DNA of 59,093 bases from Desulfosporosinus sp. (GCA_020692355.1 JAIMKP010000018.1:1-59093), one strand, 5' to 3'. Positions 20,073 to 28,915 are shown, counted from the first letter of the stretch. Translations and numbers: made by a program. Notes: generated from the letters alone by a model not told the origin.

Positions 20073-20324
20073 TCACTTTTTTCGTCCGCGTCCTCCCCAT
20101 TCTAAATACGTGAGATAAAAAGTCACCGCTGCAAATAAAAGAGCTAATAATTTATAAATAAAGTAAACTTTAAGAACCGTTAAAAATGCCATGATTAGCC
20201 CTAATATGGCAGGGATGACAAAAATTATGAGTAATCCTTTGGATTTAAATCGATTTCGTAGCTTGGACGAGGAAAAGATAAAGACGAAGAGTATGAAATA
20301 AAACAAGAATGTCCCAATCAACAT
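20073..20324 (-). CDS. Small membrane protein, unknown
   Basis: 83-residue protein with three hydrophobic segments (residues ~3-18, 30-47, 53-73) and a basic tail GGRGRKK. The ATG at 20324 follows GGAGG at a spacing of eight bases; a longer form from 20354 has no site. It is not a family I recognise. Its stop codon lies in AAAGTGAACTC, which on the plus strand reads GAGTTCACT, the end motif of the structured repeats. Here, however, the motif also belongs to a small perfect palindrome, so the link is uncertain. Confidence 0.6.
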   Translation of the reverse strand: MLIGTFLFYFILFVFIFSSSKLRNRFKSKGLLIIFVIPAILGLIMAFLTVLKVYFIYKLLALLFAAVTFYLTYLEWGGRGRKK

Positions 20325-20443
20325 ATTTACTTCCTCCATTAGATAAAAAGCCATAAGAGCGCCATATTTTCAGCACCATAAAAACTTTCATTCTGTTAAC
20401 ACTAGAAATGTCACGATGACAGATTGAAAGGAGATGCTTTATT

Positions 20444-20671
20444 ATGAGTCGAAATAGCAACCGTAACGCTGGGATTCTGCCTCAATCTGTATTGGATCAA
20501 TTTAAATGGGAAGTAGCAGATGAACTCGGTTTAACCGAGAAAATACAATCTCAGGGTTGGGAGAACATGACGTCGCGTGAATGTGGCCATGTTGGCGGTC
20601 GAATCGGGGGAAGCATGGTTAAAGCCATGATTCGTCGAGCGGAAGAATCACTAAAAGGCGGTTCACTCTAA
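20444..20671 (+). CDS. Alpha/beta-type small acid-soluble spore protein
   Basis: 75-residue DNA-binding spore protein that coats and protects spore DNA. Family markers: DQFKWEVADELGL, containing the expected germination-protease cleavage region, and GHVGGRIGGSMVKAMIRRAEESL. The start follows GAAAGGAG. It is followed by a bidirectional terminator. Likely forespore-expressed by family; no clear sigma-G box was confirmed. Confidence 0.93.
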   Translation: MSRNSNRNAGILPQSVLDQFKWEVADELGLTEKIQSQGWENMTSRECGHVGGRIGGSMVKAMIRRAEESLKGGSL

Positions 20672-20763
20672 TTCACTTTTGTACCGGCTTCACCTGCGGC
20701 TCCTGTAAATCCTCTCCTCAATGGATTCCCCTCCAGCCGGCATTGCGGCCTCTCTAAGGGCAA

Positions 20764-20802
20764 AAAGAGTACAGTCCGTCCTCCCTATGGACTGTACTCT
20801 TT
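20764..20802. terminator. Bidirectional terminator between the SASP gene and surE
   Basis: Perfect 14-bp stem AAAGAGTACAGTCC/GGACTGTACTCTTT with T runs on both sides, lying between two convergent genes. Confidence 0.85.
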
Positions 20803-20804
20803 TT

Positions 20805-21557
20805 TTAGACAAGAGACTTTAAACCCCATTCTTTCAGTTTCGGATAGTCTGTCAAATCGCTGTGCATGGGTGTGATTGAAACTGACCCTTGAGCAATAGC
20901 GGCCAAATCTGTATCCGTTTTTCTTTCAACTGAAAGCGTTCCGCCTTGCCAAAAATAACGTCGACCATGGGGATCGATACGGCTTTCAAAAACATCATTG
21001 TAGACTGCTGTTCCTAGCCGCACGACACGGACTCCTTGCCATGTTTCACGCGGCTGGCCCGGAAAATTGATATTCAGAAGCCCGTCTTGATGCGACCTTC
21101 CTTCTTGTTTAAGGAATTCAGCTAGCCATTTAGCGCTCGGATCAAAGTCTATATATTCAAAACTGGCTAGAGATGCGGCAATTGCAGGAACCCCTGCCAA
21201 AACTCCTTCCATCGCTGCTGAGACTGTGCCAGAATAAAAAACATCTGTCCCTAAATTTGGGCCGAGGTTGATGCCGGAAATCACCCAATCCGGTTTAGGA
21301 ACAAGCTCGGCTTGAATCGCTAATTTAACACAATCAGAGGGCGTCCCGCGAACAGCAAACCCCTTCCCGTTTCCTTCCACCGGGTGTTCTACGACGAAAA
21401 GGGGATCAAACAAGGTAATCGCATGCCCACTAGCTGAACGCTGGCTTTCTGGGGCAACGATAGATACAACATAGCCGGGTTCTTCTAAGAGCTCCCGGTA
21501 AAGGGCTTGCAGCCCTGGCGCAAAAAAACCATCATCATTGGTCAACAAAATATGCAT
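20805..21557 (-). CDS. surE: 5'-nucleotidase SurE
   Basis: Survival protein SurE, a metal-dependent nucleoside 5'-monophosphatase of 250 residues. N-terminus MHILLTNDDGFFAPGL carries the metal-binding NDD; ISGINLGPNLGTDVFYSGTVSAA is the second conserved block (split here by comma: ISGINLGPNLG, YSGTVSAAMEG). The start follows GGGTGAGGG. A repeat remnant and ypmA lie just upstream. Confidence 0.94.
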   Translation of the reverse strand: MHILLTNDDGFFAPGLQALYRELLEEPGYVVSIVAPESQRSASGHAITLFDPLFVVEHPVEGNGKGFAVRGTPSDCVKLAIQAELVPKPDWVISGINLGPNLGTDVFYSGTVSAAMEGVLAGVPAIAASLASFEYIDFDPSAKWLAEFLKQEGRSHQDGLLNINFPGQPRETWQGVRVVRLGTAVYNDVFESRIDPHGRRYFWQGGTLSVERKTDTDLAAIAQGSVSITPMHSDLTDYPKLKEWGLKSLV

Positions 21558-21580
21558 AATACCCTCACCCAGAATCTTAT

Positions 21581-21606
21581 TTCAACTTTAGTTGAACGAG
21601 TTCACT
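21581..21606 (+). repeat. Partial structured repeat (copy E) forming the ypmA stop
   Basis: TTCAAC-TTTA-GTTGAA hairpin then CGAGTTCACT, identical to the end of copy A. On the minus strand it supplies the TGA stop codon (21602-21604) of the ypmA-like gene. Confidence 0.8.
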
Positions 21607-21784
21607 CTACCTCATATACCGAAATCGTCATGCTCTCCTCCTTTTTAGTAAGGCCGAACATCAAGTGGTAGGTTTTCAAGTTTTTATTCAGAAAATCAAT
21701 GACCTTATAGAGTTCGGGATTGGCGCTCACTTTCTTCAGGGCTATAAGTTCGAGCTTGCCGCCCCCTGACTTGTCTGAATCCAT
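21602..21784 (-). CDS. ypmA: YpmA family (DUF4264) protein
   Basis: 60-residue protein. The core NPELYKVIDFLNKNLK and HLMFGLTKKEESMTISVYE match my memory of the YpmA/DUF4264 family of spore-forming Firmicutes, whose function is unknown. The start lies downstream of AGGAAGGG. The final codons GAG-TGA lie inside repeat copy E, so the present C-terminus may be set by that insertion. It has its own strand-mates surE downstream and folE upstream. Confidence 0.75.
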   Translation of the reverse strand: MDSDKSGGGKLELIALKKVSANPELYKVIDFLNKNLKTYHLMFGLTKKEESMTISVYEVE

Positions 21785-21850
21785 CCATCAACAAACCCTT
21801 CCTAAAAAACAATCCTGCACCATCATGCGGTCTTAAAATTGAGCTTCATC

Positions 21851-22423
21851 TTAATAATTGTGTCCATAGATTAAGGTAAAGCCTTCAGCCCGGGTCACCT
21901 CACTATTCTTAAAGATGCCGCGAACGGCCGAAGTTAGAGTTTTCGAACCCGGTTTCTTCACACCGCGCATGGTCATGCACATATGCTCTGCCTCAATGAC
22001 CACTAAAACCCCTCTCGGATCCAGCATTTTCATCACAGAATCCGCAATCTGAGAAGTCAAACGCTCCTGAAGTTGCGGACGTTTGGCATATCCCTCCACA
22101 ACCCGTGCCAGTTTAGATAGTCCTGTAATTTTACCATTGTGCGGAATGTAGGCTACATGTGCTTTACCATAAAAAGGCACAAGATGATGCTCACACATCG
22201 AATAGACCGGAATGTCTTTTACGATAATCATCTCTTCGTGATCCTCAGAAAACTGAACCTTTAAATGTTCACTAGGATCTTCATGCAACCCAGAAAAGAC
22301 CTCGGCATACATCCTCGCTACCCGTTTTGGGGTATCCATAAGTCCTTCCCGTTCCGGATCTTCCCCGATTGCTTCTAACATCATACGCACAGCTTCTTCG
22401 ATTTTGGCCATGTCCATTGCCAC
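21851..22423 (-). CDS. folE: GTP cyclohydrolase I
   Basis: Zn enzyme converting GTP to 7,8-dihydroneopterin triphosphate, first step of folate synthesis; 190 residues. Zn ligands lie in [11 protein letters not shown] and [33 protein letters not shown] is the conserved middle. The GTG at 22423 follows AAGGAGGAG by six bases. The longer ORF begins with a 25-residue stretch unlike the family. No other folate gene adjoins. Confidence 0.95.
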   Translation of the reverse strand: MAMDMAKIEEAVRMMLEAIGEDPEREGLMDTPKRVARMYAEVFSGLHEDPSEHLKVQFSEDHEEMIIVKDIPVYSMCEHHLVPFYGKAHVAYIPHNGKITGLSKLARVVEGYAKRPQLQERLTSQIADSVMKMLDPRGVLVVIEAEHMCMTMRGVKKPGSKTLTSAVRGIFKNSEVTRAEGFTLIYGHNY

Positions 22424-22572
22424 TGTGTACTCCTCCTTCGTCCACCATCTATCTATATTCTGCTGAAATTTATGACATTTTCCTTCGTATTTTATCATTT
22501 TTGGTCACAAAAGCAAACGCTGATATTCATTTAGTTGTGCCACCACAAAGATATACTTTCTGACTGGTTCCA

Positions 22573-22601
22573 AAAAGCCTCCCTATATCGGGAGGCTTTT
22601 C
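22573..22601 (-). terminator. Terminator of the TPR gene
   Basis: Stem AAAAGCCTCCC/GGGAGGCTTTT, short loop, with T run on the minus strand; 43 bp after the TPR gene stop. Confidence 0.75.
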
Positions 22602-22643
22602 TTCGAAGAGGAAGTTTTTCTCAGCAGGAAATGGCTTCCTCCG

Positions 22644-23804
22644 TTATGCCAGCTTCAAGGCTCGGTTGAAACAGTCAATAGCCAATTCCGGCTCATTCAG
22701 TTCATCATAAACGTTTCCGAGTAAAGCCCAAGCATCGGAGTGCTCCGGATTTACCTCCAAAAGGTTTTGGATGGCCTCGATAGCATGATCCCATTCTCCT
22801 TTTCCAGCCAAACAGACGCTCATATTATACAGGATGAGGGGATGACTCGGAGCAAGGCTGAGCGCAGCTTGGTAGTATTCCAACGCCCTGCGGGTTCTGC
22901 CCAAGTGCACCAAAGTATAAGCCAAATTGTTGAGGAGGATCGGATCATGAGGATGGATGGCCTGCGCACGTTCGAGCAAATGTAAGGCCTCATTGGAGCG
23001 GTTTTTATTTTGATAGATAGCCGCTAGATTTGAGAGGGAATCATAATGATCAGGTTCATGCTTTAATACCCGTTCGTAATAACGTATCCCTTTCTCAATA
23101 TGATTCAGTTGGACCTGGCAATAGGCTGCCCGAGCCATCGTTTCTGGGTCAGCACTATACCAGAGCGCCCGCGAAAATGCCCGGCTTGCCTCTTCAATTT
23201 GTTCCAACCGTAAATGCATCTCAGCTTTCATTTCCCAATACTGAGGATTCCGGGGTCGGAGCTGGCAAGCACCTGAAAAACAACGCAAGGCTTCCGCATA
23301 TTCCTCATGGTATGCATAAATCATACCGAGGCGAAAAACGGTGTCACCCCGTTTCGGATTGACTTTAAGAGACTTGTCCAAGGTCTCAACAGCAAGCTGC
23401 CACTCTCCTTGTTCGAGTAAGCAATCAGTCAGACGATCCCAATACTCAGCTTTCTCTGGCCCGAACGCGATCGCTTGTTCAAGCAGCTCTTTTGCTTCCT
23501 GGATTAATCCTAGACCAAGATAAGTCTGCGCGAGCCAATACTTGATTTCAGCTCTGCCCTCAACATTTTTCTGATCGTAGATTTCAAGGTACTCTTTCAC
23601 TTCTGCGAATACCTTTGCCTTAATCAGCCTCCGTACAATATCTAGCCGGGGCTTAGGCGAATCTAGCTTTAACAATTCGACCCAAATCCCAATGGCTTCA
23701 TCGTTATGACCTACCAACAGGTGTCCCCAGGCTAGTAGCTGCCGCCAAGAAATCGGCGGTTTGGAAAGTCTGTTACGAGTATTTGAGGCCAAAGGATGAG
23801 ACAT
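22644..23804 (-). CDS. Tetratricopeptide-repeat protein
   Basis: 386-residue protein built of about ten TPR units from residue ~25 to the end, for example AEYWDRLTDCLLEQGEWQLA and PHDPILLNNLAYTLVHLGRT. There is no signal peptide or membrane segment. The first ~20 residues (MSHPLASNTRNRLSKP) are polar and may be disordered. The ATG at 23804 follows GGAGG by five bases. Probably a scaffold for protein-protein contacts; no partner can be named. Confidence 0.85.
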   Translation of the reverse strand: MSHPLASNTRNRLSKPPISWRQLLAWGHLLVGHNDEAIGIWVELLKLDSPKPRLDIVRRLIKAKVFAEVKEYLEIYDQKNVEGRAEIKYWLAQTYLGLGLIQEAKELLEQAIAFGPEKAEYWDRLTDCLLEQGEWQLAVETLDKSLKVNPKRGDTVFRLGMIYAYHEEYAEALRCFSGACQLRPRNPQYWEMKAEMHLRLEQIEEASRAFSRALWYSADPETMARAAYCQVQLNHIEKGIRYYERVLKHEPDHYDSLSNLAAIYQNKNRSNEALHLLERAQAIHPHDPILLNNLAYTLVHLGRTRRALEYYQAALSLAPSHPLILYNMSVCLAGKGEWDHAIEAIQNLLEVNPEHSDAWALLGNVYDELNEPELAIDCFNRALKLA

Positions 23805-23993
23805 GGCTTCCTCCCCCATCTTACATTTTATTCCATGTCCATTTCTTCGCTCTTCCTGTCCTATTCTCCTTCCCCGTTGTGCCGAGAATCGCTCGTCAAA
23901 TCATACACGGAAAACACACAAATCAGCTTCAACAGGACAAATCTTCCTCAAAAATATCTTCTTCAGTGCAATGCTACAAATTCACTAAAAAAT

Positions 23994-24022
23994 AAGGATA
24001 TGCAAACTCCTTGCATATCCTT
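23994..24022 (-). terminator. fur-like gene terminator
   Basis: Perfect 12-bp stem AAGGATATGCAA/TTGCATATCCTT followed by ATTTTTT on the minus strand, ten bases after the stop codon. Confidence 0.85.
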
Positions 24023-24031
24023 GTCTAGCGT

Positions 24032-24496
24032 TCATATCATCTCTGCTTGGCATTTCTCACAATACCCATAAAACTTCAAGACATGATCGACCACTTTGAA
24101 TTTATTGCGCTTTGTGATCATCGTCTCAAGGGATTCCAATAAATCATCATCAAATTCTGAAACACTCCCGCAGTGTAAACAGATTAAGTGGTGGTGATGA
24201 TGGTGTTCATCCTGACGGCTAAATTCATAGCGGCTCCGTCCATCGCCAAAATCATTCTTCTGCAGCACCCCAAGCTCAGCGAAAATATCGAGGGTGCGGT
24301 AAACAGTCGCCATACCAATATCGGGGTACAGCGGTTTCACGAGTTGATAAACATCTTCCGCACTTAAGTGCTGATCCGCATGCTTAAAGAATATTTTTAG
24401 AATTGTTTGCCTCTGGGGGGTCAGTTTATAGGCGCGGTTGCGCATAATGTTGCAAATATCGCTGTACGCATCCATTTGTTCGAACCTTTCAGCCAT
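24032..24496 (-). CDS. Fur-family metal-dependent regulator
   Basis: 154-residue ferric-uptake-regulator family protein. The N-terminal winged helix contains YKLTPQRQTILKIF and ATVYRTLDIFAELGVLQK. The C-terminal dimer domain has two structural-zinc pairs (CLHC, CEKC) and the metal site region DEHHHHHHLICLHCG with six consecutive histidines. RYEF rather than RFDF at the position of the PerR oxidation-linked Asp favours Fur over PerR. An alternative start is M8. It has its own promoter and terminator. Confidence 0.88.
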   Translation of the reverse strand: MAERFEQMDAYSDICNIMRNRAYKLTPQRQTILKIFFKHADQHLSAEDVYQLVKPLYPDIGMATVYRTLDIFAELGVLQKNDFGDGRSRYEFSRQDEHHHHHHLICLHCGSVSEFDDDLLESLETMITKRNKFKVVDHVLKFYGYCEKCQAEMI

Positions 24497-24519
24497 CTGA
24501 TAATACCCCCCTCAGCCCC

Positions 24520-24548
24520 ATTATATGCCATCTGAATCGCTTTAGCAA
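24520..24548 (-). promoter_or_regulatory. Promoter of the fur-like gene
   Basis: Minus strand TTGCTA (24543-24548), 17 bases, TATAAT (24520-24525), 24 bp from the start codon. Confidence 0.6.
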
Positions 24549-24569
24549 AGCTTTGTAGCGAGCTTCTGC

Positions 24570-25844
24570 TTAAGGTCGATCAAATACTTCAAAAATAGCA
24601 AACTTTAGATAGTCCGTTTCACGGCTTCCCAGTAGCACCGGGTGATCCAAACCTGCTCGACGCAACTCAAGTAAACGCAGCACTTTGCGGGCATCCCTAG
24701 CCGCTTCTGCCAACATTTCAAAGAATTGTTCAACAGTCAAATGATAGGAACAGGATGCACTCACTAAAATTCCTCCGGGCTGTACCAACTTCATCCCTTG
24801 AAGATTAATTTCCTTGTACCCTCTCATGGCAGCGGACAAGGCCTGATGGCTCTTGGCAAAGGCAGGTGGATCCAAGATCACAACATCCCAATGCTTTCCT
24901 TCTTTCACCTTCTCCCGCAAGTAGTCGAAGGCATTTCCCTCAACGAATTCCGCCCGGTGCAGAAAACCGTTGGTCAGGGCATTTTCCCGTGCCGTTTTCA
25001 AAGCGGTTTCTGACACATCCACACACGTTACCTTTTTCGCACCATAGGCGCAGGCATGAAGCATGAAACCGCCCGTATGCGAAAAACAATCTAAGACTTC
25101 AGCTCCATCCCAAAATGGATTCTTTATGGCCTTACCGTTAACATCCAGAGGCTGTCCATCTGTTCCCAACCTGATCCCCCGTCGTTTCCCCCAACCCGTC
25201 ATAAATGGTTTCAGGGCGGCGCGATTCTGGCGTTGATCAAAGAAGTATCCGGTCTTCTGCCCTTCAGCGACATCCACTAGGATCTTCAAGCCATTTTCCT
25301 GAATCTCAACCAAGGTGTCAAACTCGGGACCGACAAAACCTGAGCGTTCATCCAGCCCTTCCAGACGCCGAACCGGAACATCATTGCGCTCATATATCCC
25401 ACGAGGCTGAAACACTTCGCGCAGAGCCTGAAAAATCCACTCTCGGCGTTTTTCCATGCCAGCCGCGAGCATCTGAATGACGAGCACATCCTCGTATTTA
25501 TCTACAATGAGCCCTGGCAGAAAATCCGCTTCCCCATAAACGGCCCGGCAGGAACTCACCCCAGGAATCAGCCAAAGCCGTCTGTCCCAGGCCGCTCGAA
25601 TCCGGTTGAGAAACCAGGCTTCGTCAATTGTGGTGTCTTCCCGGTAAGCCAACACCCTAACCGCAATCTGGGATTGCGGGTTGTAAAATCCCTGGGCTAG
25701 AAAATACCCTTCATGGTTATGTACCGAAATGAGGTCCTCTGCGCCGACATCTCCCTCAATTCGTTCAATCTCACTTTGATAGATCCAGGGATGTCCTTGT
25801 TCCAGCCGCTTCTTGCGTTGCTTTTTCAAATATATCTTGAGCAT
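24570..25844 (-). CDS. rlmI: Class I rRNA (cytosine-C5) methyltransferase, RlmI-like
   Basis: SAM-dependent RNA methyltransferase of 424 residues. N-terminal PUA domain (LKIYLKKQRKKRLEQGHPWI), then RlmI signatures YGEADFLPGLIVDKY, EGQKTGYFFDQRQNR, VLDCFSHTGGFMLHA (SAM motif I), ILDPPAFAKS and SASCSYHLT. The ATG at 25844 follows GGAGGAG. Unusual: about 27 residues (roughly 217-243) lie between FFDQRQNR and SAM motif I, where homologues are much shorter. Confidence 0.87.
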   Translation of the reverse strand: MLKIYLKKQRKKRLEQGHPWIYQSEIERIEGDVGAEDLISVHNHEGYFLAQGFYNPQSQIAVRVLAYREDTTIDEAWFLNRIRAAWDRRLWLIPGVSSCRAVYGEADFLPGLIVDKYEDVLVIQMLAAGMEKRREWIFQALREVFQPRGIYERNDVPVRRLEGLDERSGFVGPEFDTLVEIQENGLKILVDVAEGQKTGYFFDQRQNRAALKPFMTGWGKRRGIRLGTDGQPLDVNGKAIKNPFWDGAEVLDCFSHTGGFMLHACAYGAKKVTCVDVSETALKTARENALTNGFLHRAEFVEGNAFDYLREKVKEGKHWDVVILDPPAFAKSHQALSAAMRGYKEINLQGMKLVQPGGILVSASCSYHLTVEQFFEMLAEAARDARKVLRLLELRRAGLDHPVLLGSRETDYLKFAIFEVFDRP

Positions 25845-25952
25845 GCTGCTCCTCCTCGCCAAACCTTTTCAGCGATATATCATAACATATTCGCCGCTGA
25901 AAGGAAATCTGCGGGGCAAAATATGTCCCGCAGCCCTAATCACATAAGATTT

Positions 25953-26111
25953 CTAGTACCAGCGACGATACGAATACGGCCGATAAGGATACGGCGGATA
26001 CGGATAATAGGGGTAGGGAGGATAGGGATACGGAGCAAGCGCTGTGCCATAAAGTGTACCTAAGCCAAAACCAACTAAGCCGGCCCCTAACGGGAGTAAC
26101 CCAAAGCCCAT
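25953..26111 (-). CDS. Small Gly/Pro/Tyr-rich protein (52 aa)
   Basis: Short gene supported by AAAGGAGAGG five bases before its ATG. Residues 1-26 are a Gly-rich hydrophobic segment (MGFGLLPLGAGLVGFGLG). Residues 27-52 are almost wholly Pro and Tyr with Arg near the end (PYPYPPYPYYPYPP, ending YRRWY). The look is that of a membrane-anchored or spore-coat/surface protein. I recognise no named family; the coat idea is inference. The PY run makes other frames look open, which can hide the gene from ORF callers. Confidence 0.7.
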   Translation of the reverse strand: MGFGLLPLGAGLVGFGLGTLYGTALAPYPYPPYPYYPYPPYPYRPYSYRRWY

Positions 26112-26217
26112 GCAAACCTCTCCTTTCAGCTAGAATTCTTTCCACTTCAGCATATGGTATCATTTCCCATTCCGTACCTGGGCATCATGCTAAAAGCCCT
26201 TTGCCATTCCTCCATAA

Positions 26218-26251
26218 AAACCCCACACTATCCGTAGCTAGCATGGGGTTT
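26218..26251 (-). terminator. ykuS-like gene terminator
   Basis: AAACCCCA/TGGGGTTT stem with a 12-18 base loop followed by TTTTTAT on the minus strand, about 50 bp after the stop; the repeat remnant F lies between. Confidence 0.65.
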
Positions 26252-26278
26252 GCAGGCAATTGACATTTTGTTGATGTA

Positions 26279-26304
26279 TTTTGCTTTAGCCTGGCGAGTT
26301 CACT
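26279..26304 (+). repeat. Partial structured repeat (copy F) forming the ykuS stop
   Basis: TTTTGCTTTAGC then CTGG then CGAGTTCACT. It differs from copy G (49756-49782) only in CTGG in place of GAAA, so the stem is broken. On the minus strand it gives the TGA stop of the ykuS-like gene (26300-26302). Confidence 0.65.
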
Positions 26305-26539
26305 CCAGGCGATCCCTGAGAATATCAACAACTTCCTCCGCACTCCGTCCGGCGGCATTCACGACCGGTATTTTAAAGTTTGCTTCCGGAGCCAATAGAT
26401 CCGTTCCATTGCCCTTGACAACCACAGCCTGAACATTGTAAAAGGTTTGGCCTTCCAATGCTGTCGTCTGAAACCCAGCGGCATGCAAGGCCTGCGTGAC
26501 ATTAGTCAACCCATCCTCAACGGCGATTTTTTTGTACAT
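26300..26539 (-). CDS. ykuS: YkuS family (UPF0180) protein
   Basis: 79-residue protein of the UPF0180/YkuS family, function unknown. Recognised by the N-terminal KKIAVEDGLTNVTQALHAAG and the C-terminal VVNAAGRSAEEVVDIL. The start follows GAGGAGGT. The last codons GAG-TGA lie inside repeat copy F. Confidence 0.82.
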   Translation of the reverse strand: MYKKIAVEDGLTNVTQALHAAGFQTTALEGQTFYNVQAVVVKGNGTDLLAPEANFKIPVVNAAGRSAEEVVDILRDRLE

Positions 26540-26623
26540 ATTCTTTACCTCCTCAAAAGTATTTTCCTCTATCCCGATTCACAGTATGCTGGATAGATTT
26601 TCCATAAAAAGTTGTTCACTCGC

Positions 26624-28915
26624 CTAAAATTCTATGATTTTTTGGTAAGAGGCTTGATAGTCTACGGACAAGGCATTTGCTTTTATGCGGTAATTCTGCT
26701 CCGGATCCGGAAAATTCACTTCAACCGTGCACTGGAGGGTGCTCTCTGCTTCCAAGGAAAGCTTAATTTGATTGCGCTGGGGGGGAGTCCGTTCCACGAC
26801 CAGCACATAGTTTCCTTGGTTTTGGCGTTTACCCAGTAATTGCACTTTGTGTGGCAGCTTGTTTGTTGGCAAGAATTCATCAATCCCGCTAATTTTAAAT
26901 GGTCGTGAACTTTCCAGCGTCAGGCGTACAAGGTATGGATCACGGCTGAATTGAAACTGGAGCATCAATTCGAGCGCCCGCGCTGGGACATTTTGCTTTT
27001 CCATCACTTCGGCCTTAACCGACACAGGCGGCGTATCGGATAGACTTGGTAAAATCAAGCTTTTACCCGGCTTGGCCTGCAGCTCACGGATCAGCTGGCT
27101 CGGAAAATTGTCGCGTGAAAACAAATGCAGTTGATTTTGGGCCTCACCCGTCCATTCTTCTCGAACCGTCATCCCTTGCGGATAACGGGAGGTATAGCTG
27201 GGGATAAGACCTAATGCCAGTAGACTTAAGGCGATGACGCCAAGTGCCGGCAGACGGGCCTTTAGCAACCACCGCTGCCAAAAACGAGGCTTAAAACTCG
27301 CCACATGGAGCAGCGCTAAGAGCAGTGGGATAGCCATCAGGGCATAGATGGCGATGAAGAGAAGGTAATAGCGATGGACCACCTCATAATAACTGAGCCA
27401 TTGATTCGATTGAAGCATTTCCCAATGGAACCGGTAAAAGAAATAGGGCCCGATAAGCGCCAGGATGAGATTCGGAAAGGTGCGCTGGATGGCAAAACAG
27501 AAAAGCCAAAACACAAAAGGAAAGGCGAGGTCAATCCGAATGAGCGCACTGAGAAGGCTAGCGCAAAATAGCACGATCACTCCACTTAGCCAATAGATGC
27601 GTGGTTCTTTGGGCAGAGGTAGTTTGGGAAACCAGCTTCCCAGATAAAGCAGGAATCCAGCGACTATCACGATTCGGACCAACACGAAAAGTTCAGGATA
27701 TGCATACCAAATAAACTGGCGCTGCTTAGCCATCTGCCAAAGTATTTCCCCAACACCGCTCAGGGTAATCGCCCCCAGGCAGGTGACAAAAACAACCCCT
27801 GAGAGTGCTAAATACCCTTTCCACGTCCACAAAACCCCTTGTCGAAGTGAGCGTACGACAGCGATCCCAACCAACAAGAACACCAAAAGATAAAGTGCTC
27901 GCAAAGTAGTACCAGGGAGGAAAAACACCTGGGAGCCAAACTGGAATGTCAGGTAAAACTCGTCCCATGTGCGTGGACCAACCTGATCTAGGCGGACGGT
28001 GCCCACGAGTAGGCTGACAAATTCCCCTACTTTCTGTAGCTCTTCTAAGCTAACCCTTTCCAAGCGGTCTTCTGGTCGATGATAAAAACCCGGGGGGCGA
28101 CCAGCAAGTCCGAGACCTACTGCAGGAATGCCTTGATCCAGGAATGAGCTAAAATCGCTGTTTCCCCCTTGTGTTGAATCTCGGCTCATCACCATGGCCT
28201 CACGACTCAAGTGAAACGGAATACCGCTCTTACGCGCAAGGGCCGTTAACCTCTCAGTTAATTCGGGAGGAGCCGACTTTTTGCCTGCTACATCAATCTC
28301 CATCGGAGTTCCTATCATATCCAGATTGAGCATCCAGCTGACAGCTGAGAGATCAGAGTGGGCTGCATAATAGGATGAACCAACCAACCCCTGCTCCTCA
28401 GCACCGAATAAAACCAACTGGTAACTTTCTTCATGGGGATCGGTGGCTAATACACGCGCCAATTCGAGTAAAACCCCCACGCCGGAAGCATTGTCCAGCG
28501 CCCCTGGTGCATTGACATCTGCGGTATCGTAATGGGCCCCAAGAATGATGGTATCTGCCTTTTTACCCGGCAGTTCAGCTATAATATTTTGGCTGTTGAC
28601 AAGCTCTATCTTCTGGTCTCCCAATTGCAGAGGCGAATCATGGACGACCACTTTACTAAATGACTGTTCATGCACCTTCCAACCCGCCCGCTCCAAAGTA
28701 TAATAAATATACTGGGCTGCCTTGAGTTCTGCTTTGCTGCCTGCCGGCCTGGGGCCTACTTTCTGAACGAGGTATTTCACATGCTCATATGCTTTTTCCG
28801 CAGAGAAAAGACTCAATGCACTAGCCGAAACCTGAACGGGGCTGTGAGAAAGAAAGACAACCAGGAGAGCCAAGCATAGAGCAACCAACCCCCGCTTGAG
28901 AAAAAAAAGCCTCAT
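26624..28915 (-). CDS. M28-family metallopeptidase, membrane protein
   Basis: 763-residue exported aminopeptidase-like protein. A signal/anchor segment (FLKRGLVALCLALLVVFL) is followed by an M28 domain to about residue 310. Its Zn ligands appear in GAHYDTADVNAPGALDN, GAEEQGLVGSSYY, NLDMIGTP and GFYHRPEDRLE. About seven or eight membrane spans fill residues ~340-570, then an extracytoplasmic beta-rich tail to the end. This resembles the ER aminopeptidase 1/YfbL-like layout of peptidase plus membrane domain. The ATG at 28915 follows GGGAGAG. It stands alone. Confidence 0.87.
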   Translation of the reverse strand: MRLFFLKRGLVALCLALLVVFLSHSPVQVSASALSLFSAEKAYEHVKYLVQKVGPRPAGSKAELKAAQYIYYTLERAGWKVHEQSFSKVVVHDSPLQLGDQKIELVNSQNIIAELPGKKADTIILGAHYDTADVNAPGALDNASGVGVLLELARVLATDPHEESYQLVLFGAEEQGLVGSSYYAAHSDLSAVSWMLNLDMIGTPMEIDVAGKKSAPPELTERLTALARKSGIPFHLSREAMVMSRDSTQGGNSDFSSFLDQGIPAVGLGLAGRPPGFYHRPEDRLERVSLEELQKVGEFVSLLVGTVRLDQVGPRTWDEFYLTFQFGSQVFFLPGTTLRALYLLVFLLVGIAVVRSLRQGVLWTWKGYLALSGVVFVTCLGAITLSGVGEILWQMAKQRQFIWYAYPELFVLVRIVIVAGFLLYLGSWFPKLPLPKEPRIYWLSGVIVLFCASLLSALIRIDLAFPFVFWLFCFAIQRTFPNLILALIGPYFFYRFHWEMLQSNQWLSYYEVVHRYYLLFIAIYALMAIPLLLALLHVASFKPRFWQRWLLKARLPALGVIALSLLALGLIPSYTSRYPQGMTVREEWTGEAQNQLHLFSRDNFPSQLIRELQAKPGKSLILPSLSDTPPVSVKAEVMEKQNVPARALELMLQFQFSRDPYLVRLTLESSRPFKISGIDEFLPTNKLPHKVQLLGKRQNQGNYVLVVERTPPQRNQIKLSLEAESTLQCTVEVNFPDPEQNYRIKANALSVDYQASYQKIIEF

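Noticed and set aside
20067-20077. GAGTTCACT at the stop of the small membrane gene as another repeat copy
   Set aside because: It is part of a short palindrome AAAGTGA-GT-TCACTTT with no TTTA-loop hairpin before it; chance or independent origin is as likely.
25936-26163. 75-residue minus-strand frame around the PY-rich gene
   Set aside because: Serine/leucine-rich out-of-frame reading of the PY repeats; the 25953-26111 frame has the ribosome-binding site.
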